A stretch of DNA of 43,450 bases from an uncultured Myxococcales bacterium (GCA_903869075.1 CAIPXZ010000540.1:1-43450), one strand, 5' to 3'. Positions 10,917 through 21,000 are shown, counted from the stretch's first letter. Numbers and translations: made by a program. Notes: generated from the sequence alone by a model not told the origin.

Positions 10917-12556
10917 GGCAGCACCACCCGCGTCAGCGCGCCCGCTTGCACCCACGCTGCCAGCCACGCGCCCACGTGGGTCGTCAACTCGGCCGCCCGC
11001 TCCGGCTGCGCCGCCACCACCGCCGCCATCGCCGCGCCCAGCGGCTCGCCTTCCATCAGCCTTGCCAACAGCGTCGCCGCGAGCGGCGCCAGCACCTGCC
11101 GCTGCACCTGCCAGCCGGCGCGCGTCACGAGCCACGTCTGCGGCCCCGGCGCCGGCGGCAGCACCGCGTGCGGCAGCTGCACGAGTTGGGTTGCCGGGGC
11201 GAAATGCAGCACGAGTCGCCCATGATCGGCCTCGGCCAGGTCCGCGAGCGCGCGCGTATCCAGCGGCGCGGCTGCGGGCGCCAAGTGCGCGCGGGTCAAC
11301 GCCAGCTCCAGCTGCGCCAGCGCGGCAATGGGCACGGGTACGTCGGGCTGCGTCGCCAGCCAGGCGGGAAACTGCGCGCCAAACTGCTCCAGCGCCCACG
11401 ACCGCGACGGCACGGCGTGGCGGTAGCGCGCCGCCAGCGCCAGAAAACGTTTTTTCCGCAAGGCCTTGCGCAGCAGCGGGTAATCCTCCAGCAGCGCGTC
11501 ATCGCCGCGCGCCGCGTACATGCCGCGGTGGATGGCGATGCGCTGCGCCGGCGTCAGGCGGCCATGCGTCGTCAGCCAGTGGTCCGCGGGCTGCCCCGTC
11601 GGCCAGCCGGTCAACTCCGCGAGCATCCAGCGTTGCAGCGCGGTCAGCTCCGGCGGCGGCAGCGGTGGCGGCGTCCGCGGCGGCGGCGACGGCAGCACCA
11701 CCGGCGGCGGCTTGGGCAGGTGCAGATCGGCGACGCGCGCCCACGCCGCTTGCGCCTCGCGCCAGGTCTCGCGCAGGGAGGGAATCGCAAAATCCCACTC
11801 GAGCAGCAGCGGTCGACCACCGCAGGCGGCAAACGCCGCGCGCAGCACGTCCCACACCGGCGCATCCACGGGGCCAATGTGGCTGTCAAAAAGGTGGGTC
11901 TCCAGCGTCGTGTGGCCGGCAACGTGCAGCTGGCAGACGCGCGACCACGGCATCGCCGCCAGGTAGTCCTGCCAGGCAAAATCGTGATTCTTCGCTGACA
12001 CATACACGTTGTTGACGTCCAGTAGCAGCCCGCAATCGGCGGCCTCGGCCAGCTGCGCCAGGAACTGCCACTCCGGCAGCGTGGACGCGTGAAACTGCAT
12101 GTAACTTGACGGATTTTCAACGACGAGCGGCCGCTCCAGCACGTCCTGCACAAGCCGCACGCGGTGCGCCAGCCACGCCAGCGTCCGTTCGTTGTACGGC
12201 ACCGGCAGCAGGTCATGGCTCTGGCGACCGTCGATGCCGGTCCAGCACAGGTGGTCGGACACCCACGGCACGCGCCAGCGATCTGCCAACGCCTTGATCC
12301 CTTTGAGATAATCCAAGTCCAGCGCGTCGCTCGAGCCGAGGTTTGCCGTCACCCCATGCAGCACCAGCGGATAACGCTCCGCCAGCTGGTCCAGCGCGTG
12401 GCGCAGCCAGCCCGGGTGGCTCAGCGCGTTGTCGGCGATGACCTCGAACCAGCCGACCGCCGGATTCTGCCGCAAAATCGCCGGGATGTGCTTGCCGCGC
12501 AGGCCGAGGCCCAGGCCCAGATCCGGCAAATTCCAGCGGTTGGCGATCGGCGGCAT
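10913..12556 (-). CDS. MNIO (DUF692, multinuclear non-heme iron oxidase) fused to a DUF2063/HvfC-like partner domain
   Basis: N-terminal TIM barrel with MNIO ligand motifs VLHGVTANLG, WVSDHLCW, VENPSSYMQF, LLDVNNVYVS, QLHVAGH, DSHIGPVDAPVW, LLEWDF; C-terminal LTALQRWMLAELTG...LTPAQRIAIHRGMYAARGDDALLEDYPLLRKAL... typical of DUF2063. Confidence 0.85.
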   Translation of the reverse strand: MPPIANRWNLPDLGLGLGLRGKHIPAILRQNPAVGWFEVIADNALSHPGWLRHALDQLAERYPLVLHGVTANLGSSDALDLDYLKGIKALADRWRVPWVSDHLCWTGIDGRQSHDLLPVPYNERTLAWLAHRVRLVQDVLERPLVVENPSSYMQFHASTLPEWQFLAQLAEAADCGLLLDVNNVYVSAKNHDFAWQDYLAAMPWSRVCQLHVAGHTTLETHLFDSHIGPVDAPVWDVLRAAFAACGGRPLLLEWDFAIPSLRETWREAQAAWARVADLHLPKPPPVVLPSPPPRTPPPLPPPELTALQRWMLAELTGWPTGQPADHWLTTHGRLTPAQRIAIHRGMYAARGDDALLEDYPLLRKALRKKRFLALAARYRHAVPSRSWALEQFGAQFPAWLATQPDVPVPIAALAQLELALTRAHLAPAAAPLDTRALADLAEADHGRLVLHFAPATQLVQLPHAVLPPAPGPQTWLVTRAGWQVQRQVLAPLAATLLARLMEGEPLGAAMAAVVAAQPERAAELTTHVGAWLAAWVQAGALTRVVLP

Positions 12557-12565
12557 GGCGGTAGC

Positions 12566-14332
12566 CTACGCGGGAGTGGCGGTAAACGGCAGCAGGATTG
12601 GGAATTCCGCCGCGCGCGGCGCGTTCAGCCCCGGCACCGGCCAGTCGTGCCAGCCATCGCCACGCTGCAGCGCCAGCCCCACGCCCGGCTGGATGCGCAC
12701 CGCCTGCAGGTCCGTCAGCGCCGCCAGCGCCGTCAGCCGCGCCGCCCAGTCGCCCGTCGCCGCTTGGCTCGGCCGCACGACGAGCCCGGTCACGTCCACG
12801 ACCTCGGTGGCCGACAGCGCCCGGCCGCGCAGCGACGCGCAGGTGCCATCGGCAAAAAGCAGAATCGGCTCAGGCGCATACGTCTGCTGTCGCGCCGTCC
12901 AGGCGGCGTTGTGCACCGCCAGGTCCGCCAGCAGCGTCGTCGCCAGCGCCTGCGACGCCGGGCAGTCAAACCGGCACGGCAGGTGCCGCAGCGGCGTGCG
13001 CGCCTCTTCACCCAGCAGCCCGGGCAAAGACGTCAGCTGCGCGTCGAAATGCCGGGTCCGCAGCGCCGCGCGCAGGATCGCGATGGCGTTGTCGGTCTGC
13101 CGCACGAGCTCGATGATCTCGGCGTGCGCGTCCAAAAACGCCTCGATGCAGCACGGCGGATACCCGTACAGCGCGCCCAGGCGGCGGTGCGTGGCGACGA
13201 TCGCCTCCAAATGCGCCCGCTGCTCGATGAGCGTCAGCGCCGGCCGCCGCTGCAGGTTCGCCATCTCGTCGCGCAGACAGTCCTCGGCGTCCTGCGCCGT
13301 CAGCGCTACGACCGTCAGCACGTGGTTGCCCTCGGCGCCTTCGCGGATCATGCCGCCCGCCGCGGCGTCGACGTTGGCCGCGCAGCGCACCTGCCAGCCG
13401 CGCGGCGCAAATGCCTGTTCGTACTCGGCAATGTCCGCCGGCGGCAGGAACAGCCGCCACGCCCGCCGCAGGCCCAGCGCCAAGCCGCGCGCCTCCACGC
13501 ACTCCGGGTCCACGTGCGCGATGGCGCTGTGCTGCTGGGTCGTCGGCAGGCGCTGCCACGCTTGCCAGTGCGGCCCCGGACCGCCGGCGCGATCGAGCAG
13601 CGCTGCCGCCACACCTTGGCAACCTTGCGGATGTTCTGGCGTTTCCCGCAGCGGGCAGCGCTCGCACGCTGCCACGTGACGCGGCGCGGCTTGGGCGCGC
13701 TCCGCTGTAGTCGCCGGCTCGACGTCAAAGCCCGCCAGACAGCTTGGCCACACGCCGGAGCGCAGCAGCGTCACGTCCGCCGGCAGCGTCCGCGGCCACG
13801 CCGCAATCACCGCGTCCAGCGCCGGCGCGTCCTCCGCGGTCAAATGCGGCAGGACCACGACCGACACCGCCGTACCCAGCCCGCTCAGCTCGTCCAGCTG
13901 CGCCAGCCCCGGCACCGCGCGCGCCGCCAACCGCCAGCGCAGCCGCACGATCAGGCCATGCGCCGCTGCCGCCGCGATCGCCGCCTGCATCCCTGCGGAT
14001 TCCTGCGTCCCGCCACTCCACGCCTGCGCTGCCGCCGACGTCGGCGCCCGCACCACCCACTCCACGCCCTGCGCACGGCCATCGGTCAGCGTCTGCAGCA
14101 GCGCCTCGTCGGCGCGTTGGATGCGCACCACCACCTGCGCGTCGGCGTTCGCCAGGCGGTCCAGCGCCGCGCGCAGCTGCGGCAGCGGCGCGTCGCCGTC
14201 CACCAACAGCGTCACCAGCGGCTCGGTCAGCCGGGCGCGCAGCTGCTGCGGGTCGATGGCCAGCACGGTCTGCAGCGGCCACAGCTGACGGTTCGCCGTA
14301 CGGCGATTTTCAGGCGGGTTGACGGCGACCAA
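12566..14332 (-). CDS. Uncharacterised protein with DUF483-like CC motif (YGYPPCCIEAFLDAH) and an N-terminal radical-SAM-like but Cys-motif-lacking region
   Basis: 588-aa ORF (TTG start at 14332), 3 bp after the OmpA-family stop and 9 bp before the MNIO start; motif ALYGYPPCCIEAF; Cys cluster ACERCPLRETPEHPQGCQGV mid-protein. Confidence 0.6.
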   Translation of the reverse strand: MVAVNPPENRRTANRQLWPLQTVLAIDPQQLRARLTEPLVTLLVDGDAPLPQLRAALDRLANADAQVVVRIQRADEALLQTLTDGRAQGVEWVVRAPTSAAAQAWSGGTQESAGMQAAIAAAAAHGLIVRLRWRLAARAVPGLAQLDELSGLGTAVSVVVLPHLTAEDAPALDAVIAAWPRTLPADVTLLRSGVWPSCLAGFDVEPATTAERAQAAPRHVAACERCPLRETPEHPQGCQGVAAALLDRAGGPGPHWQAWQRLPTTQQHSAIAHVDPECVEARGLALGLRRAWRLFLPPADIAEYEQAFAPRGWQVRCAANVDAAAGGMIREGAEGNHVLTVVALTAQDAEDCLRDEMANLQRRPALTLIEQRAHLEAIVATHRRLGALYGYPPCCIEAFLDAHAEIIELVRQTDNAIAILRAALRTRHFDAQLTSLPGLLGEEARTPLRHLPCRFDCPASQALATTLLADLAVHNAAWTARQQTYAPEPILLFADGTCASLRGRALSATEVVDVTGLVVRPSQAATGDWAARLTALAALTDLQAVRIQPGVGLALQRGDGWHDWPVPGLNAPRAAEFPILLPFTATPA

Positions 14333-14335
14333 CGG

Positions 14336-15379
14336 CTACTTCACCCGCACCCAGTTGCGCGCCGGAAAGCCGCGGCTCGCCGGCGGCGGCTGCACGGACA
14401 GCACGTAGCTCGCGCGGCGGTTGCGCGCTTCATCCACGCCATCGGCGGTCGGCACTTTCAGCCCGGTCTCGCCAAAGCCCTGGGACTGGATCGGCGCCTT
14501 GATGCCGTGCGCCGCAAACCAGGTGGCGATGGCGTGCGCGCGCTTGCGCGACAGCTCCAGGTTGTCTGCCGCCTGGCCGACGGTGTCGGTGTAGCCGCCA
14601 ATGTACAGGTCGATGACAAGCACGCCCGCCACCGCCTTGAGCTGCTTCTCGATGCGCTCCAGCGGCGCCGCCAGCTTGGGCTCCTCGCTCGGGCGGATGT
14701 CCCACTTGCCGGACTCAAAAATCACGTCCTCGTGCGGAATGTCGACAAACGTCACCGACTCCAGCCCGCTCCAGTAGCCGGCTTGGTCATAGCCGCGCAG
14801 CTGGAATTGGCCAACAACTTCATCGGCTTTCTGCTGCCAGCTGACCGTCAGCGGCGTGCCCGGCGCCTCGCCGTGGAACGTCTGGCTGACATTGGCGATC
14901 GGCTTGCCATCGTCGCCCATCACGTCCAGTTCGATCTTGCCGGCCGGCTCGGTCAGCCGCACCGTGATCTTGCGCGCCGCCTCGTCGATGTCCGCCGGCG
15001 CGATCTGGATCTTCGGCGGTTCACCGACGCGCGTGTCGAACTCCAGGTCAAAATTGGCGAATTTCTCCTTGCCGGCCTGGCCAGACAGCTTGCAGACGTA
15101 GTGGAACACGCCTTTGACAACTGGCAGCGGCACGCGCCTTTCGGCACCCGCGCGCAGCCCGGCGACGGCGAAGTTCACGTCCTGGCCGTCCGAGCGCTTG
15201 CAGGCAAACTGCACGCCGCCAAACGCCCGCGACGGCTTGAAGCCGAGCCACGGGTGATCCTTGGGCAATTGCGCGGTGCCGTGCACGGAGAAACCGAGCT
15301 CATCGGCGCTGACCTGCGCGTGGGCGGAAGCGGCGAAAAACAGGATAAAAATCAGCGAGAACGGTGCGATCCAGCGCAT
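14336..15379 (-). CDS. OmpA-family peptidoglycan-binding domain protein, secreted
   Basis: Signal peptide MRWIAPFSLIFILFFAASAHA; C-terminal VLVIDLYIGGYTDTVGQAADNLELSRKRAHAIATWFAAHGI...GFGETGLKVPTADGVDEARNRRASYVLS; GGAGG SD upstream. Confidence 0.88.
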   Translation of the reverse strand: MRWIAPFSLIFILFFAASAHAQVSADELGFSVHGTAQLPKDHPWLGFKPSRAFGGVQFACKRSDGQDVNFAVAGLRAGAERRVPLPVVKGVFHYVCKLSGQAGKEKFANFDLEFDTRVGEPPKIQIAPADIDEAARKITVRLTEPAGKIELDVMGDDGKPIANVSQTFHGEAPGTPLTVSWQQKADEVVGQFQLRGYDQAGYWSGLESVTFVDIPHEDVIFESGKWDIRPSEEPKLAAPLERIEKQLKAVAGVLVIDLYIGGYTDTVGQAADNLELSRKRAHAIATWFAAHGIKAPIQSQGFGETGLKVPTADGVDEARNRRASYVLSVQPPPASRGFPARNWVRVK

Positions 15380-15433
15380 GGCAGCCTCCACGGAAACCGC
15401 GGGGAGTGTAGCACATCGCGCTGGCCGCGAAAC

Positions 15434-15865
15434 TTACCGCCGCGGCGCGGTGGCCACGGTGACGGGCTCGCAAATGTCGTCGCTTTCCGCGCTGGTTTCG
15501 CTTGTCTTGACGCAGGCGTCGCGCTCGCCGTTGGCGCCCAGACTCAGCAGCAGCAGCGTCTGCGGGTCGTCGCGCTCGAGCACCAGCGGATGCTGCCAGT
15601 AGTCGCGCGTCACGTCGCGGTCGGTCTCCGCGGTCCGCGTCGAGCGCAGGTAGGTCGCCAGCTCCGCCGGGCGATCCGGCCGCGGGATCTTGCTGCCCTG
15701 GTCGGCGTCCGCTTGCAGCTGCCGCGCCGTGGCCTGCAGCTCGCTGCGCTGCAGCAGCGTTCGCACGGCGTTCTGCACTTTGGCAATGGTTTGCGGGCCT
15801 TCGGACGCAGCGACGGCGATCGTGCCAGTCAGCACGAGCAGCGGCATCACGCGCCCCAGGCTCAC
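15434..15865 (-). CDS. Small exported protein with GspG (type II secretion pseudopilin)-like C-terminal segment
   Basis: GTG start at 15865 overlaps the upstream stop (GTGA); N-terminal hydrophobic segment; RDYWQHPLVLERDD..LLLLSLGANGERD resembles GspG C-terminal region. Confidence 0.5.
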   Translation of the reverse strand: MSLGRVMPLLVLTGTIAVAASEGPQTIAKVQNAVRTLLQRSELQATARQLQADADQGSKIPRPDRPAELATYLRSTRTAETDRDVTRDYWQHPLVLERDDPQTLLLLSLGANGERDACVKTSETSAESDDICEPVTVATAPRR

Positions 15866-17859
15866 GACACCCCCCGCACGGCCTGCAGCCGCTCTGCCGC
15901 CACTTGCCACAGCCGCAGCGCCGCCTGCGGATCGCGCGCCAGCGCCGTCTGCGTCGCCGCCGCCGGCACCCGCAGCAACTCCACCGCCGTCGTCGCCCGC
16001 ACAGTGGCGTTGCGCGGCGCGCCGGTCAGCAGCGCCAGCTCACCAAACCAGTCGCCCGGACCCAGCGTTGCGGTCTGCACGTCCTGCTGCCACACGCCGC
16101 AAGTGCCGGCCAGCACAACGAACACGTCCTGGCCCGGCTCGCCCGCCGCCACGACCACTGCGCCTGGTGCGTGCTGCTCGGGCTGGGTCTGCGCCACGAC
16201 CGCGGCCAGATCCGCCGCCTGCAGCCCGGCAAACAGCGGGTGCGCGCGCAGCGCCGCGGCGTGGCGCAGCTGGCGGCGCATTTCAGCGGCCGAAGGCGCT
16301 GCGTCCTGCAGCAGCGTCCGCGTCGCCTCGCGGGGCAAGGCGTAGAGCACGACCGGCCCGTCCGCCACCACATGCGCGCTCCGCGGCGCGTCGTCCAGCA
16401 GCGCCGATTCACCAAAAAAATCGCCAGGTCCCAGCCGCGCCAGCAGGTGCCGCACGCCAGCTGGGTCCGCCCACTCCACGACCGCGTGCCCAGCGACGAG
16501 GCAGCACAGCCGATCGCCGGGATCGCCCTGCCGCAAGATGGTCGCCCCCGCCGGCCACGCTTCCAGCCGCATCTGCGCCACCACGGCGCCGGCAATCGGC
16601 TGCAAAAATACGACGTTGGCCACCGCCTGCCGCAGCAGCGGCGCGTAGGCGTCGGTCGTCAGCGGCGTCGCCTTCGCGTGTCGCCGCGGCCACGCCGCCC
16701 CCAGCAGCTGCCACACAACGCGCGTCAGGCCCGCCAGCAGCACCAGCAGCCACGCCACCGCCAGCGCCAGCGGCAGCGCCGCCCACAGCGGATTGCCGTG
16801 GCGAATCCCGCCGTTCAGCAGCGCCAGCGCCCACGGCAGCAGCCGGCGCGTCGTCAGCAGCCACGCCAGCAGTGCGTGCGCGGCGCTCGCCGTCGCCGCC
16901 CAGACGTAGCGCTGCTCCAGCGGCGCCATCGGCTGGCGGTGCCACAGGTTGGCCACGGCGCGGCGCACAAGCCACGTCCGCGCGCGGCTGCCGAGCGCCG
17001 GCGTCGTCGTTGCCAGGCTGATCAGCGTGCGGGCATCGGTCGGCAGCTCGGGCGTCGCGTCCACGAGCAGCGCGAGCGTGCTCAGCCACAGTGCCAGCCG
17101 CCACAGCGGCTGCGGCGATAGCCAGCTCGCGACGAGCACCGCCAGCAGCGCCAGCGCCAGCGCGCTCAGCCCCGACCACGCGACGACGAGCGCGCGCTGG
17201 CGTTCGGTCGCCGTCATCGCCTCGCCGGTGACCTCTGCGCCCGGCTGCCAGCGCAGCCGCAGCGACTGCGCCGCACCCGGCAGCGCGACTGCCTGCGCCG
17301 CCACGCCGCGCGCCAGCGCCCGCCAGAGCAGCAGGCTCACCAGCAGCCCGCCGGTCACTGCCGCCACCGCGCCGCCGTCCAGACCCACCGCCGGCGGCAG
17401 CAGCCCCGGCAGCGCCAGCCACGCCAGCAGCCAGACCAGCGCGAGCAGCGCGTCCAACTGCGCACGGCGTAGCCAGGCTTGCGGCCCCAGCCGCAGCAAC
17501 AGCCGGCCAATGCCGCCCGTCCCCGGCAGCGCCAGGCTCCACGCCGGGCGGCCATCGGTCAGCACGTTCGCCGTTTGCAGCCGCAGCAGAGTGCGCACCA
17601 CGGCCAGCGGCGGCACCGGCGGTGTGTGCTGCGCGGCGCGGGAGAGAAGCTCCGCCACCTGCTGCGGGGTCTGCAGCCAGCCGGCGACTGTCGCACCCTC
17701 AGCGTCCACGACCACACCGGCATCGCCGCGGCGCACGGCGGATGTGCCGTCGGCCAGCGGGCGAACCACGGCATCAGCCGCCAGTTGCCAGGTCCGGTCG
17801 AGGGGCTGCGGATGTCTGGCGGGCAACACGGCCATGACCGGATCGTGAAAGCTGGGCAC
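15862..17859 (-). CDS. Membrane protein with degenerate M50-like core and two C-terminal cyclic nucleotide-binding-like domains
   Basis: Many TM segments, then two cNMP repeats: AGATILRQGDPGDRLCCLVAGHAVVE...LGPGDFFGESALLDDAPRSAHVVA and PGAVVVAAGEPGQDVFVVLAGTCGVW...LGPGDWFGELALLTGAPRNATVRA. Confidence 0.75.
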   Translation of the reverse strand: MPSFHDPVMAVLPARHPQPLDRTWQLAADAVVRPLADGTSAVRRGDAGVVVDAEGATVAGWLQTPQQVAELLSRAAQHTPPVPPLAVVRTLLRLQTANVLTDGRPAWSLALPGTGGIGRLLLRLGPQAWLRRAQLDALLALVWLLAWLALPGLLPPAVGLDGGAVAAVTGGLLVSLLLWRALARGVAAQAVALPGAAQSLRLRWQPGAEVTGEAMTATERQRALVVAWSGLSALALALLAVLVASWLSPQPLWRLALWLSTLALLVDATPELPTDARTLISLATTTPALGSRARTWLVRRAVANLWHRQPMAPLEQRYVWAATASAAHALLAWLLTTRRLLPWALALLNGGIRHGNPLWAALPLALAVAWLLVLLAGLTRVVWQLLGAAWPRRHAKATPLTTDAYAPLLRQAVANVVFLQPIAGAVVAQMRLEAWPAGATILRQGDPGDRLCCLVAGHAVVEWADPAGVRHLLARLGPGDFFGESALLDDAPRSAHVVADGPVVLYALPREATRTLLQDAAPSAAEMRRQLRHAAALRAHPLFAGLQAADLAAVVAQTQPEQHAPGAVVVAAGEPGQDVFVVLAGTCGVWQQDVQTATLGPGDWFGELALLTGAPRNATVRATTAVELLRVPAAATQTALARDPQAALRLWQVAAERLQAVRGVS

Positions 17860-18063
17860 CGGCGGCGGCGCGGAACAGCTGCCCGCGCGTCGCAGAAGTG
17901 CTTGATCTTGCGTGCAACTGCCCGCAAGCCGCCGCCATGCTGCGGCGTGGCGCTCCGGCCGTCAAGTCTGGGTTTTTGCCGCGAACGGCTGCGTGGCGCG
18001 CTGAACTCTGGTAACCTAGACCGATTGCCGCGTAGGGCGGTTCAATCCGGTTCGGGGGTGACG

Positions 18064-21000
18064 ATGCTGCGGCTGTGGATGGGGCAAAAGACGGGCTGGA
18101 TGCTGGCACTTTTGGTGTTGGAAGTTGCCTGTGGCGATGCGGTCCCGGGCGATGGCAGCAACGGCGCCGATGGCGGTGACGCGACGCAGGACGCCGGCAA
18201 GGACGTCAAGGACACCACTTCTGGCAAGACGGACGCGATCGATGACGGTGCTGCCGATGCACCGGACGCGACGCCAACCGGCGATGCCGTGGGCGATTCT
18301 GCCGACGCGACGAACACCGCGTGCGCCAACACGCCAGGCGCACCGGGCTGTCCTTGTCAGGAAAACGGCGACTGCGACCTGCCGATCTGCTTGCCGACGG
18401 CGCAGGGACCGATGTGCGCCAAGTCGTGCATCGACACGTGCCCCGATGGCTTCAAGTGCGTCGGCGTGGCCGGACCGGGCGGCGACATTCAGCCGGCGTG
18501 CGTGGACAAGTGGCCGCATCTCTGCGATCCGTGTGCGAATTCGGCGCAGTGCGGCGCGGTTGGCCTGCAAGGCGCGGCGTGTCTGGATGACGGCAAGGAC
18601 GGCCATTTCTGCGGCACCGCCTGCAAAGCAGACAGCGATTGTCCCGGCGGCTACCAGTGCGGCAGCGGCACCAGCGTCGAAGGCAACGCCGTCCAGCAAT
18701 GCCAGCCAACGGCCGGCGCGGCGTGCACCTGCAGCCCATCGGCGGTGGCCAACCAGCTTTCCACACAGTGTTTTGCCCAGGCCAAGGACGCCAGCGGCAA
18801 CGTCATCGGCGCGTGCAAAGGCGTGCGCATCTGCGGCCCCAACGGCTTGTCGGCATGCAACGCCACCGTCCAGGTGGAGACGTGCAACGGCCAGGACGAC
18901 AACTGCAACGGTCAGGTCGATGAAGGCACCTGCGACGACAAGAACCCGTGCACGATGGACCAGTGCGACGGCAACGCCCAAGCGTGCAACCATACGAATT
19001 CACCGGGTTCTTGCGATGCGGACGGCAATGCATGCACCATCGGCGATACCTGTGTCGACGGCAAGTGCACAATCGGCACGCTGAAGTCCTGCGACGACAA
19101 CAATCCGTGCACGACCGACGCCTGCGACCCGCTCAACGGCTGCACCAAGACCAACGACGACGGCTTGCCGTGTTCGGACGGCTCCGGCTGCACCGTCGGC
19201 GACGTCTGCCAAAGCGGCGGCTGCGTGTCCGGCGCCGCGAAAATTTGCCCGGAAGGGGACGCCTGCACGTCCTGGAGCTGCGACGGCACCAGCGGGCTGT
19301 GCAAGCAGACGGCCAACGCCGATGGCACGAGCTGCTCGGACGGCACCGCCTGCACCTCGGGCGACGTCTGCAAGGCCGGCAGCTGTGCCGGCGTGCCGGT
19401 TGACTGCGACGACAAAAACCCGTGCACGCTGGACACCTGCGACCCGACCACGCAGTGCAAGCACGACGCCGCCAACACGCCGTGTGACGACGGCAACGCC
19501 TGCACAACCGCCGACACCTGCGCCGCCAAGAAGTGCACCGGCACGCCCATCGACATCGCCACCGAGTGCGGCGACGGCAACCCGTGCACGACCGATACCT
19601 GCGACAAAATCGCCGGTTGCATCTACACCGGCAACAGCGCGCCGTGCAGTGACGGCAACGCCTGCACCATCGGCGACACGTGCGTGGACAAGGTCTGCAA
19701 GTCCGGCACCAACAACTGCAACTGCCAAAAGGACGCGGACTGCGCCGGCAGCGAGGACGGCAACCTCTGCAACGGCACGCTGTTTTGCGACACGAGCGGC
19801 GTGACAAACCAGTGCAAGGTCAACCCGGCGACGATCGTCACCTGCGACACGACCGGCGACGGACCGTGCGAGCAGAACGTCTGCGACCCCGGCACCGGCA
19901 AGTGCGGCATCCTGAACCTGCCCGACGGCAAATCCTGCGACGCCGACGGCAACGGCTGCACGCCCAACGACGCCTGCCTGGGCGGCGCGTGCGTCGCCGG
20001 CGCGCTCAAGAGCTGCGACGACGGCAACGTCTGCACCGACGACAGCTGCGACACCATCAGCGGCAACTGCGTCAACACCGCCAACGTCAGCCCGTGCGAC
20101 GCCGACGGCAACGCCTGCACCCAGAACGACACGTGCTCCGGCAAAACCTGCATTGCTGGCGGCAAAGTCGTGTGCAATGACGGCGTGGACTGCACCATGG
20201 ACTCGTGCAATCAGGTCACCGGCAAGTGCGTTTTTGACGGCGCGGCGATGAGCGGCCAAGGCTGCGACGACAAGAACGTCTGCACGCTCGGCGACAAGTG
20301 CAACGGCACCGGCGCCTGCGTCGGCGGCAGCGCCTACAGCTGCGACGACGGCAACGCCTGCACGACCGACGTCTGCGACCCCGTCACAAGCTGCAGCCAC
20401 ACGACGCTGCCCGACCAGAGCAGCTGCGGCACCGGCAACTGGTGTTTGGCCGGCGTGTGCACGCCCAAAGCCGTGTGCGGCGACGGCAAGGTCAACCAGG
20501 CCAGCGAGCAGTGCGACGACGGCAACACCGCCAGCGGCGACGGCTGTTCCGCGACGTGCCAGTGGGAGAGCAAGAAGCCCGGCGCCGGCGATCTGGTCAT
20601 CAGCGAAATCATGGTGGATCCCAACAACGGCCAGCAGGACGAGTGGTTCGAGGTCTACAACGCCAGCGGCGTGCCGATCGAGATGGATGGCCTGTTCTTC
20701 ACCGACGAAAACGGCGGCCTGTTCTACCAAGTCTCGCCCGTGCTGTGGATTTTGCCGCCCGGCGGCTACGCCGTGTTCGCCGCCTCGAACCCGGTCAGTG
20801 GCACCGGCAGCCCGCATCCGGACGTCTATTACGGACCGTACATGGGCACGTACCTCGCGCTCAACAACACAAGCGACGGCGTGTGGCTGACGACGATCTC
20901 GGCCAGTGACCCAGCCAAAGTCCCGGCCGCCAACGTCGTCTCGCACGTCGGTTACGGCTCGACCTACAACACGGATCCGAGCAATACCAAGTGGTTGGCT

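Noticed and set aside
12164-16345. 1393-aa plus-strand ORF and other Arg-rich ORFs across 10041-17121
   Set aside because: Shadow ORFs opposite well-supported minus-strand genes (TsaC, MNIO, OmpA, cNMP); Arg/Gln/His-rich nonsense composition.
15434-17859. Type II secretion operon
   Set aside because: Only one short GspG-like segment; no GspE/F/D genes nearby (the ATPase at 37931 is PilT-like and distant).
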